Shown piece after piece: positions 22,453-32,100 of a stretch of DNA of 64,000 nucleotides; within the stretch, counting starts at the first letter, position 1, and each line of letters starts with the position of its first letter. The DNA lies in NCBI GenBank assembly GCA_013350335.1, contig CM023540.1, positions 23,477,175 to 23,541,174 on the forward strand, given 5' to 3'. The notes below the pieces were generated by a model. It ran no database searches. It was not told where the DNA came from and worked only from the letters and a program-made list of their open reading frames with translations. The position numbers and the translations under genes are program-made. The stretch comes from Chimonanthus salicifolius. Lineage: Eukaryota > Streptophyta > Magnoliopsida > Laurales > Calycanthaceae.

Positions 22453-25400
22453 GGTGGGGGGAGAGAGGGAGAGAGAGATAGAGAGTATGTAGACATGCAT
22501 TAATATTATCGGATTTACATTAATATTACTGTTAATATCAGTTGTGTCAACATTGTCAGTTAGACATGGCAATTTGTTAGAAAACTGTCTTGTTGTAGTG
22601 TGGAAAATATTCTTTTAATATGCTCCCTTATTGATTTGGAATGTTTTCTTAATTATTTATGTTAAAGGTTGCTAAAGCACTGATGGAGGTATTTGCTGAA
22701 ATGATTTTTGTTCATGGTTTTCTGCATGGTGATCCACATCCTGGCAACGTATTAGTTTCTTCAGAAGGTCATGGAGATTTCTCCCTAGGTATGTGTGGAG
22801 TTATGGATTTATCTTCGACTAAATTTTTAACCAAGACAAAATGATTAATTTATTAAATAATAATCTAAACTGGAAGACCTTTCTGTTATCTTTTATACCT
22901 GAATTATAACTCTGAAATTATGTCTGTATTCATTGGTGCAAAATTGAAGTTCTCTTGGATCACGGTGTGTATAAAGAGCTGGATGAACAATTACGTTTAA
23001 ACTATTGTCAGCTATGGAAAGCTGTTATTCTTCGGGACTCACAGACAATACAATATCTAGGTGAACAATTTGGTGTTGGGAAGTACTCAAGATACTTTCC
23101 CGTTATTTTCACAGGGAGAACTATTGACAGGTAAATGGTGTTTGTTGTCTTTGAAACAATTTCACTTTATTTTCATCCTTTAAAACTTGGACACCAACAC
23201 ATCAAGGTGTTGGGGCAGATACAGGATGTTGGAGTGCACCTTCTAGAAATCAGATTTTCTTACAAGTCCCTGAAAATATACTGAAATAAGTCATGTAACA
23301 GTATTCTACATCTGGAAGTACATGAGAGCGCCTGTGTACTCTCCATTCCATTTCCTTGTGTTTTTCCATTTTTATGAGATTTACGTACTTATAGGAAGAT
23401 TATCCACTGTTTGGTAAAATTACAGAAATGCTACCTAAATATAATTACAAACATGCCATTCTTCAATCTGAGGCACCACCGTGCAATGCCTGGCAGCACC
23501 ATGTTCTTTTGCCACTTTACAGTTTTTTTGGATTTTTTCATTTAAGGAAATGGGTGTAATAGATGTGGCATGTGACACCTTTTCACACATTAAGTGGTAC
23601 TTTGGTCCAAGCAGATGGGTCTACTAGAAAGATCTAAACATGGATTTAAATTGGAGAAGTCACTTGTCCATATGCTCCATTCCTCAGTGGGATATAAAAA
23701 AATTATGCTATAGGATAATATCTTTTAACTTGGTGGAGTATATGAGCTTTCCTTTCATGTGAGCAAATTGGGATGTGAAAAATTGATGCAGTAGGATAAC
23801 ATTTTTTAACTTAGTAGAGTAGATGAGCTAAAATTAATAGGTAAAAGATAAGTAAATTATATAAATATTATTTCAATTCAATTCGGGACGAGTTTGGGTT
23901 TGGGACCCTCTATCCAACCGAACCCAGATTTATTTCGGGTTGGGTCAATTTAATTTTTTTCTTGCAAATGCATGCATGACCCAAACTCGGTTTTTTCGGG
24001 TCGGGGTGGGTCAGGTGGGTTCATGTGGTGGGTCAAAAGTTGCCACCTCTAATCTCAGGCACTCACATTATGTTTATCTATCTATCTATCTATCTTTTTA
24101 TCACTCACACATATTATGTTTTTTCAGTAATCAATAAACGACTAATAGAACTAAATGTTTCCCCAATTCATGTCAGCAAATCAGCTCTTAGGAAAGGAAT
24201 GTCAGTTGAAGAGAAAAGGAATCTAAAGCAGGAATTGAGTTCCTTAAAGATGGGCGATTTTTCTTCCTTTATGGAATCAATGCCACCTGACTTTTTTACA
24301 ATATTACGAACAGAGTAGGAAAGCATTCTTTAACAACCTGCACTTATTCTGTGTGGAACCTTTATTTCTCTTTTGGAATGATTATTCTGTGTGGAACCTT
24401 TTAAACCTGTTCTTCTAAACTTTCCATTTCAGTGGATTATTGAGGTCTGTTGTCAGCAAGTTGGGTGCTCCACGTCACATTCGGCTGCTAGCTTATGCAA
24501 AATATGCCACATATGGTCTTGCAACCAAGTCCAATTCTGAGTCTGGTATTATCAAGTACTAAACCAAATCTTATTATCCCGACAGAGATTCATTAAATAA
24601 CATGACTATTTACCATGTATTCAGGTTCAGTCGTTCAGTCAACAATTTACAGATTTAGAACACGCGTGACTTATTTTCAGCTTAGAGCACTTCTTGGTAA
24701 GCCATACTTTACATTTGCTGCATTCATATGAATTTATGTGTGGTAGTGAGTGAGGAGTGGTAACAACATGGTGGACCTTTGGGCCAGATCTGTCATGGGT
24801 TGGTCTCAGGACTACAATTGCTGATGAGGTTGGAAAGGTCATCTAATATTACATGCTTAATGTCTTATTCATCTGTTATCCAATCAAGGAAACCTCAGGC
24901 CTTTCTCACCATAAAACAGGAAGGGTATGAATATGATGAAACCTTCAGCTCAGTTGTCAAACCAACTACCATATGAACCGTTCTTTCTCTTCTTTCCATT
25001 TCCAACAAATGGTCCATCCAACAGTTAGACGTCAAAAATGTGTTTCTTCATGGCCTTTTACCAGGAAAGGTTTACGTGCACCAGCCACCTGGCTTTATTG
25101 ATTCCACTAATCCATCTTATGTCTGAAAACTACACAGAGCAATCTATGGGTTAATGCAAGCTCCCAGGGCTTGGTATCATTGTTTGACCACTTTTTGTGT
25201 ACTTTAGGATATGTTGGATCAAAGGCTGGGTCATCTTTATTTGTGTGCCATCGAGATAACTTGGTTCTCATTATATTGGTCTATGTTGATGATATTATCT
25301 TGATGCGTAACTCGGAGGCTGCATATATCGTCACTACAGTCTAAATTTGCCCTTAGATCTTGGCCCCTTGCACTACTTTCTATGGGTTCAAGCATCTAAC

Positions 25401-26678
25401 ATTTCTGGTGGTCTTTATCTCCAAACCAAGTATATTCTTGATTTTCTTCACAAGGCTAAAATGGAGGGTGCTAAACCCATGGATACACCTGTTGCTACTG
25501 GTATCCTTTTATCTCAATTAGATGGGGATTCCATGGATGATGGAATGCAGTATCGTCAAATAGTCGGAAGTTTGCAATATTTATCATTAACTAGACTAGA
25601 TATTGCCTTTTCTGTCAACCAAGTCTGTAAGTTTATGCATTCTCCTACATCTACACATTGGATAGTTGTTAAGCGCATACTTGGGTACTTAAAGGCCACT
25701 GCCTCCTTTGGTCTTTTTCTGCAGCCCTCCTTGACCTCTACTCTTCATGCCTTTAGTGATATAGATTAGGCCAGTTACCTAGATGATCGCCGTTCTACAA
25801 GAGGTTATTTCATCTATCTTGGTGATAACTTAATCTCATGGAGCTCTAAAAGCAATATACTGTGGCTCAGTCTAGCATCGGGACAAAATATCATGCTTTG
25901 GCAAATGCAACAACTAAAGTAGTTTAGCTCAAAACTCTTATATGATCTTGGCATCTCTTTGCATGAACCTCTGATTCTATGGTGTGATAATTCAAATGCT
26001 ATTTATCTCATTACCAATCCTATCTTTCATGCCCGCACAAAACTTATCGAGGTTGACTATCATCTTGTACGAGAGAAAGTCGCACATAAAGTGATTGTGG
26101 TTCGCTACATTTCTTATGCTGTTCAAGTGCCTGATGTCTTCACGGAAGGTTTTTCTTCACTTCGATTTAAGCTTTTACAAGACAAGTTTTATGTGCTTGA
26201 CAAAGCCCATAAGCTCGAGGGCACATTCATAAGATTAGGTTGTAGTTCCTTGTGATTCAAATTTTCGGGTATATCTGTAGGAAACTGCTTTGTATATTTT
26301 TTTTTTTGGAGACCAAGGTGTCCAGGCCTCTTAGAAGTGATTTGTATTTGTTTAAAATTTACCTGTAAATAACAACATGAGTTATATAATACATATGTCT
26401 CACCCATCCATATGACTCGCCCAGTACTAGCATGTTGGACCTGGACTTTCTCTGATCCAACCTGGATCTATTTCAATAATGCTCTTACATTTACGCTTTT
26501 GAAAATTTATCTTGTTTAAGTGGCCAATAACTGGAAAACCATTGAAACTTTCATTTTCATGCATCTTCCAGAAATCTTGGAGCTGCTTTCACTGATAGAA
26601 GCTTTCAGACAATCGCTCATGAGAAAGCTGAAGAGCATGCTGTTTGAAGCAGTGCCTTTTATCAACAACTGTTTATAA
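7902..26678 (+). CDS. ABC1/ADCK (aarF-domain) atypical kinase, 16 exons, 546 aa
   Basis: Exons: 7902-8090, 9545-9628, 12521-12661, 12784-12854, 13398-13491, 15616-15693, 17079-17145, 19825-19910, 20272-20322, 20598-20645, 22668-22788, 22950-23130, 24177-24314, 24433-24545, 24625-24696, 26572-26678. All junctions are GT-AG and all phases agree. The protein has the UbiB/ABC1 hallmarks: KAGQ (residues 113-116), an alanine-rich [10 protein letters not shown] loop, VAIK with Lys193, the HGDPHPGN catalytic loop (323-330), and LLDHG (345-349) in place of DFG. A hydrophobic segment (about 15-32) follows a basic N-terminus, suggesting import into an organelle and a membrane anchor. Length matches ADCK1-like proteins (about 530 aa). 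Family members support quinone/lipid metabolism in mitochondria or plastids; substrate and organelle are inference. The start is the first in-frame ATG; no in-frame ATG lies between 7755 and 7902. Introns hold several retroelement insertions, yet the exons show no damage. Confidence 0.93.
8097..8120 (+). repeat. (CT)n microsatellite at the 5' end of ADCK intron 1
   Basis: A pure CT run follows directly after the donor GTA at 8091. The same arrangement occurs at the first intron of the desulfhydrase gene on the other strand (46013 downward). Confidence 0.9.
9787..11855. repeat. Scrambled repeat cluster in ADCK intron 2 (four copies, one inverted)
   Basis: A unit of about 130-180 bp occurs on the + strand at about 9820-9950, 10735-10883 and 10905-10975 (the last continuing after a LINE at about 11828-11855), and inverted at 10617-10690. 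Its core is AAGCATCCAA...ATTACATGGCTTAGG...TGCTTGGGTGTC, ending in GCAGAAAAA-GT-TTCCT. A second short motif, CCAAAGTGCAATATG, precedes units at about 9799, 9975 and 10726. Between 10056 and 10610 lies a poly-T-led segment that may be a minus-strand retroelement end; its identity is unresolved. Confidence 0.6.
10978..11830 (+). mobile_element. 5'-truncated LINE 3' end with RNase H domain
   Basis: The + frame at 11097-11654 reads the C-terminal RNase H-type domain of plant L1-like LINEs: an FDADGAS catalytic-strand motif, [18 protein letters not shown], and the terminal [14 protein letters not shown]-rich 3' region and an A run at about 11818-11829 follow, as expected for target-primed insertion. 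The element is truncated upstream of the zf-RVT region and sits inside one copy of the surrounding repeat. This domain stretch is the longest open LINE frame in the window. Confidence 0.8.
13755..13910. repeat. Imperfect direct repeat in ADCK intron 5
   Basis: A segment containing GTGACATGTGTTGGACATG followed by TCTCCAACTCCCC recurs about 116 bp downstream with a few substitutions (GTGACATTTGTCGGACATG...). It probably marks a small tandem duplication inside an old insertion. Confidence 0.55.
14368..14375 (-). promoter_or_regulatory. TATA box paired with the USE
   Basis: The minus strand reads TATATAAG. The 24-nt gap to the USE equals the spacing used by plant Pol III snRNA genes (about 24 nt) rather than Pol II snRNA genes (about 33-34 nt). 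No U6 or other snRNA sequence follows. Confidence 0.55.
14400..14410 (-). promoter_or_regulatory. snRNA-type upstream sequence element (USE)
   Basis: The minus strand reads ATCCCACATCG, an exact match to the plant U-snRNA USE consensus RTCCCACATCG. It lies inside the 259-bp LTR-like element, 24 nt from a TATA box. Confidence 0.65.
14600..14735 (+). repeat. SINE 3' tail with GAY trinucleotide repeat
   Basis: A stretch with two copies of GGATAAGTG(A/G)TTGTGA leads into GACGATGATGATGACGACG. The tail style matches the tRNA-derived SINEs at 19150-19325 and 19570-19735. Confidence 0.35.
17225..17580 (+). repeat. Near-perfect tandem duplication (about 179 bp x 2) in ADCK intron 7
   Basis: The unit starting TTCCTAAAAAGAACTACTG at 17225 repeats at 17404 with only a handful of substitutions and a 2-3 bp indel, ending at GAAACTGAA both times. 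A third unit begins with TTCCT at 17581 and stops. The low divergence indicates a recent event. Confidence 0.9.
18500..18625 (-). mobile_element. RTE-type LINE 3' end with trinucleotide tail
   Basis: On the minus strand the order is an AACATGGCCTT-like start, an AAATTGAGGAAAC stretch, an AATGGGATTAGGCTTCAAT-like stretch, then a (GATGATGGTGGTGG) tail. This resembles the conserved 3' terminus of plant RTE/BovB-type LINEs. Only the terminal about 120 bp is present. The match is from memory of the family and needs a database comparison. Confidence 0.45.
19150..19325 (-). repeat. tRNA-derived SINE, minus orientation
   Basis: On the minus strand an A-box-like GCACAGTTGGTAAGG (19296-19310) is followed by a B-box-like GCAGGTTCAATTC (about 19258-19270), a body containing GGCAGTTGGC, and a tail of GATGATGATTATC at 19150-19165. 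It aligns in order with the + strand copy at 19570-19735 in the same intron. Confidence 0.55.
19570..19735 (+). repeat. tRNA-derived SINE, plus orientation
   Basis: The A-box-like GCACAACTGATAAGGGC is followed by a B-box-like GTGGGTTCAAGTCC. The body contains TGCAGTTGCC and TTAGATTGATGG. The tail GATGATGACGATGATGAT replaces a poly-A tail. It is the same family as 19150-19325, placed in the opposite orientation 250 bp away in ADCK intron 7. Confidence 0.6.
20840..21535 (-). mobile_element. LINE 3' end (RNase H domain), minus strand
   Basis: A poly-T run at about 20846-20858 marks the 3' end on the minus strand. From 21535 downward the minus strand reads fragments of the same RNase H-type domain as 10978-11830 (a [12 protein letters not shown] start, [21 protein letters not shown], and the terminal [13 protein letters not shown]), with stops in between. 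It lies in ADCK intron 10 next to an LTR-like fragment and a second LINE end in the opposite orientation. Confidence 0.75.
21542..21680 (+). mobile_element. LTR-like fragment with USE/TATA pair
   Basis: The sequence GTTCCACATCGG (USE core at 21558-21568, one mismatch to consensus) is followed 24 nt later by TATATAAC (21593-21600), then GGCTAGCTTTTGAGAGTAAG and a degenerate primer-site-like ATGTTATCAAGTC at 21657. This order resembles a widespread plant LTR whose end precedes TGGTATCAGAGC. Its boundaries are uncertain. Confidence 0.45.
21690..22025 (+). mobile_element. LINE 3' end, plus strand
   Basis: At 21749-21787 the + frame reads [13 protein letters not shown], the RNase H C-terminal motif seen in the other LINE fragments here. 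It is followed by a T-rich 3' region and an A run at 22013-22025. It is strongly 5'-truncated. Confidence 0.65.
22107..22410. mobile_element. MITE-like element with about 48-bp terminal inverted repeats
   Basis: The left arm at 22107-22154 (AGTGCTCCCATAGTGGGAGC...CACCTATGATTATAG) is matched by the reverse complement of 22364-22410 with about 80% identity by eye. The 200-bp interior is AT-rich. The left arm also contains a short internal palindrome. The superfamily is undetermined because the target duplication is not clear. Confidence 0.55.
22417..22448. repeat. (TA)n microsatellite
   Basis: A pure TA run lies directly beside the right arm of the TIR element. Confidence 0.95.
23689..23829 (+). 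repeat. Diverged tandem duplication, 80-bp period
   Basis: The stretch TGGGATATAAAAAAATTATG...GAGTATATGAGCT recurs 80 bp later as TGGGATGTGAAAAATTGATG...GAGTAGATGAGCT, in ADCK intron 12. Confidence 0.6.
23875..24052. repeat. GGGT/ACCC-rich degenerate repeat, hAT-MITE-like
   Basis: Multiple copies of GGGTTTGGG, GGGTTGGGTC and GGGTCGGGGTGGG lead to an end reading TTGCCACCTCTA, which resembles a common hAT MITE terminus. No left terminus or target duplication was found. Confidence 0.3.
24850..26250 (+). mobile_element. Copia RT/RNase H fragment inside ADCK intron 15
   Basis: In-order Copia RT motifs are visible: [12 protein letters not shown] at about 25020, [12 protein letters not shown] at 25141, a broken VYVDDI box near 25285, LGPLHYFL at 25356, [15 protein letters not shown] at 25567, and the RNase H part with [11 protein letters not shown] at 25979 and DYHLVREKV at 26056. 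It is truncated at both ends, lacks LTRs, and carries stops and frameshifts. It separates the last two ADCK exons but leaves their splice sites intact. Confidence 0.88.
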
Positions 26679-26856
26679 ATGTGACAATCATTTGTTGGGT
26701 TATCAGATTCTATTACCAGGAAGGAGAGATGATATCGGTGAAGGAAGATGAATGAGAGTAGACTGACTTAAGTGATTCAAATTCTGATATAGAAGCTATT
26801 GTTTTGGCTTTTGATAACTTGTTTTTAAGTGGCCAAGTTTGTATTTTGTTCTAATC

Positions 26857-26862
26857 AATAAA
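26857..26862 (+). terminator. Probable polyadenylation signal of the ADCK gene
   Basis: AATAAA occurs 179 bp after the ADCK stop codon in a T-rich 3' region. Confidence 0.5.
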
Positions 26863-27240
26863 TTTACCTTTGCAATTTGGTGTTTCGATTGTGTTCTGGC
26901 TTGATCAGTACGTGGGCAGACCACTATTGTGTTTATTATAACTATATTTTTTTTAAATTTTGAAAAAAATTACATGAGAGGATTTGAGTTGACTAAACTC
27001 GATAGAATTTTAAAACGAATGAACCAATGAGTTTTATTGAGTTCTTTCTAGTTTTTTTTTTTTTTTTTTTCAATTTTTAAACTATGATTTTAATCTGCAC
27101 CTTTTTAAATTTCAGATTTGATTTTTATAGTATTTCAATTTATGAGCGGACCTATTCCTCTTGATTGAAAGGTGCTCCCTCTGCCAAAGTTGGCTTAGTG
27201 TACACTTGTATGATATGTGAAACTGATAAAACAATAAAAC

Positions 27241-27425
27241 ACCATTTTTTTTTTTGGATAACGAGGGTATTTCTAAGGTATTGACCCAATAAGATTAATC
27301 TTCTAGGGCCCGCACCGCTATTGACCACATAGTCAGCCCGAATAAGTTAGGTGGTAATACCAAAGTTTGATCTCAAGATATGAGGGAGCAATCTCATGCC
27401 AAGGATCAGAATAAAACACCCAGGC
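27241..27425 (-). repeat. SINE-like repeat with A tail on the minus strand
   Basis: A T run at about 27245-27255 would be the A tail on the minus strand. On that strand a B-box-like GAGATCAAACTTTGG occurs and the body ends ACCCTCGTTATCC before the A run. A clear A box was not found. Confidence 0.4.
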
Positions 27426-28890
27426 AACTTTGGTGTTTAAGCATATGGGCCCTATGTGAAGTCCATTTTATGATTAATTTATATTGTTAAAATTATTTTT
27501 TCATTTTTTAAAATTTAGATTAATCATGATGAGAGTTAAAATATTTATTCAATAATTTTTTTATCTAAAAAATAAAAAAAATCTAATTTAAAATGTCTAT
27601 ATTTTAAAATATGATACCCCATATAATAATTTATTCATTTATATATTTTTTTAATTCTAAAATAAAATTTATCTTCTAATATGAACCGTAATAAGACCCA
27701 GAATTTTCAGCCTGAAAGTAATCAACTTTGCTATCCTATCCCATATCCAGCTTTAAAATTTAAATTTTAACTTCGCTTTCAATGACTTGAGTTGGGTTAG
27801 TTGTTTATGACTTTAAGCACCAACTGTGGCCACGTGGCAATCCAGAATTCCATCTCTCGAAAGTCTTAAATCTTAATCACATACTTGTCCTCTTTTCTCA
27901 CCAACTATTCGGATGTTCTGTCCTGTCCCCCAACTTTGAGTTTCTTTCAGCACTTTAATAATTCTTAAATTTTTGTTTTTAGTGATACTTTTGCACCGAA
28001 TATATTTTAATAATGAAAATAAAATAAATATATTTATAATTTCATGTCGGTAATGTTTTAAAAAACAATTTCTATTAATTTTTTAATCAATTATTCAAAT
28101 AACATCAAATTTCACAATAATTGAAAAATGACATTTTTCATATCTAAATTTAAGAATGTATATCATTCAGGTGTCAAATTTAAATGTATAATCATTTATA
28201 AAAGAAAATATATTTAACAATAGGTTGTAGAAATAATAAACAAACTCTATTACATGTGGAAAAAATATAATACGAAGTTATGAACCATGATGTTAAGATT
28301 TTTCTATTGTTTTATTTTGTAAAGAAATAATAAAAAATGGATTGTCATTTAAACACCTCTCTTTTCTACAAGGAGAAACTATTTTTCTAAAATTGGTGTG
28401 AAATTACAATTTAATATTATTTTATGTTAATTTGACCTCATTTAATTATGTCATGATTCAATCTATTTTTAATAATATAGTTTAGTTAAAATAATAATCT
28501 AATAAAATATTACATATTCTTACTTAATATTTTATTTTAATTTTTATCTAAAAAATATATTTAATAATTAATCTTAAGAAGTTAATTTGTTGGTCAATTT
28601 TCATTCTTCTTTATGAGAAGTTTTTGGATCAAGATTCTCTCAATATAAAAAAGATCATTCTCTTTAGTTCTATAATTGGTGGATGAGAATGGGGAGGTTT
28701 ACTCATTTTCTAAAAATTAATGAAGTAGAACGTCTTAGAAAATTGATGTTAAAGGCTTAAAATCTTAGTCTAAAAAAGAAATGTATTTAATAATTAATAA
28801 AAGATTTCATTGTAACTTTTTATTTTTTAATTTAATCTAGAGGTGACTTGATGTAAACATAAAGTTGATTATTAATATTTAACGTCACCT
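27426..28890. other. AT-rich spacer between ADCK and GAD
   Basis: Apart from a G-box palindrome at 27829-27838, this holds only AT-rich, stop-dense sequence with no recognisable gene or RNA. Confidence 0.5.
27829..27838. promoter_or_regulatory. Perfect G-box palindrome
   Basis: GCCACGTGGC is a 10-bp palindrome and a strong bZIP/bHLH core. It lies 1.36 kb upstream of the GAD start codon. Whether it acts on GAD is inference. Confidence 0.4.
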
Positions 28891-28946
28891 CTCTCTTTAT
28901 CTCTCTCGTGCGACGGATCGGAAAACGAACAATTATGTCGGCCACA

Positions 28947-28955
28947 CCACGTGTC
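28947..28955 (+). promoter_or_regulatory. ABRE/G-box-like element upstream of GAD
   Basis: CCACGTGTC matches the ABA-response/G-box core. It sits about 240 bp upstream of the GAD ATG, amid a CT-rich leader (about 28880-29080). Stress-linked GAD regulation would fit, but this is a motif match only. Confidence 0.4.
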
Positions 28956-29192
28956 GCTCTCTTCCTACTTCCGTCCCCCTTCGCCCACCTATTTCTGCTT
29001 CTTGCCATGCTCTGCTCTCTGAATCCATTCGGAATCGAGAGTCTCTCTCTCATATCCTTCCTAAATTTTCTTTCCTCTCTTTAAAGAGCAGTAGAGAATT
29101 GAGACCGCATCTTTTATTTTAATATTTTTAAATAGCAGAAAATAGAGTAAAAGGGAAGAAGTAGAGAAGAAGAAACAGTAAAAGAGAAGAAG

Positions 29193-32100
29193 ATGGTGGT
29201 GACGACGACGACAACAAAGCCCGAGTCGGAGCAGTATGTCCACTCGACCTTCGCTTCTCGATACGCCTGCTCTTCACTCCCCAGGTTTGGAATTTTTTTT
29301 TTTTTCACGTTCTCTTCCCCTGTTTGTATGTTTCATTATATTAGATGTATCCAAGCTTAAATCCAGACCGTTGTGATTAAAAGCTGCACCCGGACGATGA
29401 CCAGAAGGTATAAGAGAAGAAACGAACGGTTGTGATTGCATGCAGATTCCAGAGTGACTTGACGGTCAGGAAATGTGTAGTTCCATGCAACGTGTTTGAT
29501 TAGTGGATGCGTGAATGTGGATATCTTTGACTTATGGCAGGCGATCCTTAGACGCCTGATGAATCTCAGCTCTGAATGGGCCATGACAAATATAAATGAT
29601 CACATAAGAAAGAAAATCCATCACGCATACGGGATGACATCCTTGCCAACCATTTGTTCTCATGAATATTATTTTAAATTGGAGTGATGGGCGGGAGGAA
29701 AGAGCCACTCTACATAGACTTGAAGGGTCCGTGAGAAGGGAGGACACACAAAAAATAGATCTCAAAAAGGAAATACTATGATTAGAATTGGGTGAATATG
29801 ACAACCATCTAATCAGTAATGATAAATAATAGCTAGACTTCTATCCATTCAATGGACAAATAGAGGACATCAGTGACATTAAATTTAATAGAAGAGCTTT
29901 TGTTATTTAATGAAGTATAGTATCCTCCCGATAGTGACTTTTATACCACCATTTTCACTGGTGGTGCACTGTCTCAAAAGAAATTTTTCCCCCTCTTTTG
30001 GAAAAGAAGAAAAGAGAGGGAAGAAGGGAAGTAAAGTTAAAATTAGAATTTTCTTTTAAGGAGGAGCAGCACGAGAGAAAATGATGGGGCAAAAATACTA
30101 CAGAAAGAGGAGTATCCCAATTAGAAGTTTTTTTTTTAATGATGGGTAAGTATTCAATTAGAAGTTTTTCTTTTATGTCATAGGGAACGATTGGGAAAAT
30201 GTATTAAAGAAAGATAATATTTGAGATAAAAAAGCATTTTAATGATCTTTACATAGAACTGCAAAGGGCTCATTAAGGGTCTGAACTAATTTGATCCTTT
30301 GGGCATACTTCAAATCCTACTCCACAAGCCCTGAAGAAACAAAAACAAAACATGTTTTTTTGGGTAAATCTACTAGATTGTGAGTTGTGACTGTGCACCC
30401 TTTCTATATCTTAAAGATGGATGGAAAGCCCTTCAAATCGAAGGGCTAACTGTTCTAATTAGTCTAGTTTAGGCTTTGGGCCATCCATTGGCAAAAATAT
30501 GGAATGGAAATAGGCCAAGTATGAGGACGGATACATATGAGACATCAGACATCTTATTCGAAAAATTAAGACCAAAATTTGGCTGCTACTTTTTTAAAAA
30601 TGCAAAATTTGGCCACTTCATTGCATAAATCTAACATATTTATGTGTTTTTGTTATTTTTAAAATATTTTAAACAAAAATATAATTTTAATGACCATGTT
30701 CTAAACTTAATTTTGTTACTTCCAAATTTACTTCCAAAAATTTTAGAAAGAAGCTAGCTTCTAAAAAATTATCCATAAAAAGATGGCTTTATTTATAAAT
30801 AATGAGATATATACAAATTTTTATCTCTTTATTTTTTTAAATGTTCAATATTTAGAATACATCAGTTATCTTGAAAAAATGTTTAAATTATTTATTTTAT
30901 AACATCACAATAAAGAGAATAGATAGACACTGAGGTAATTGAATAGTTTTAGAATACATGTATTATAAACTTATGTCAAACATACATGTATAATGGAAGT
31001 ATCTTCCAACCGAGAAGGGTTGGAGTGATTGCCACAAACCCAGATCAAGAAGCGGGAGTCCTGAGTTCAGTTCTTACTCCATCCCAAAGGGCTACTCCCT
31101 GTAGAATTACCTAGTGTGTGTGGGTAGAGACGCTTGCACATGCCCTGAGGATTATTCAGATGCTCTAAGAGGCCTAGACACCTTGGTCATAAGAAATAAC
31201 TGAACATCTTTCAAAAACTACAAGAAAACAGTAATTTGTAAACAATATATTTGATAAGGATATAACAAAGTATTAAACAACAAATCACTAACAATGATCC
31301 ATGGTAGGTGTCCAGTGGCTAGTGCACAAACAAGAGTAAATGGTCAGTTGGTCACTACAAAGAAGAAGAAACAAAGGGTTTGGGTACAATAAACCAGCAG
31401 ACAAGAACAAAACCAATCAAAGCTGCACCTATCCTCATTTTTCTCTCCATCATGAAAGAATTTTTTTTTTTGCAACTTTGTACTCTATGGTCAGTATTTT
31501 GTTGGACCATGGTCCACTATGGTAGTCTCCTCTAGATCATTTAAGATTAAAAAAAAAAACCCTCGTAGTTTACTTCATGTGCATGGATAAACATTTTAGA
31601 GTTATCTCTGTATCTTTTTCCCCCTTCAATATGTTTCCATTTCTCTTTGTAGATTCAAGATACCAGAAAATTCGATCCCGAAGGAGGCAGCATATCAGAT
31701 CATCAATGACGAGCTCATGCTGGATGGGAATCCAAGGCTGAATTTGGCATCCTTTGTGACCACATGGATGGAACCCGAATGTGATAAGCTGATGATGGCT
31801 TCCATTAACAAGAATTATGTCGACATGGATGAATACCCTGTCACCACTGAGCTGCAGGCATGACCTCTCATTATCTTTCTTATGCATCCAGATGATCATG
31901 ATGGAAATCTCTCTTAGTTTGATTAAGTATCTGATTCTGTTCTTGGTCTTGAATTGAAATCTAGTTGAGTGCTTCATATTGCCCCCACTTACCCATCAAT
32001 TGAATCACAAGCTAGTATATTTCAATAGTATGTTTGCAAAATTCTTGAATCTCCAAAAATGCTTTCAATCATGTGTCATTTATCCACATCGCTCTGCTAA

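Noticed and set aside
24061..24096. TATC tetranucleotide run as a possible regulatory site.
   Set aside because: Simple microsatellite, no further context.
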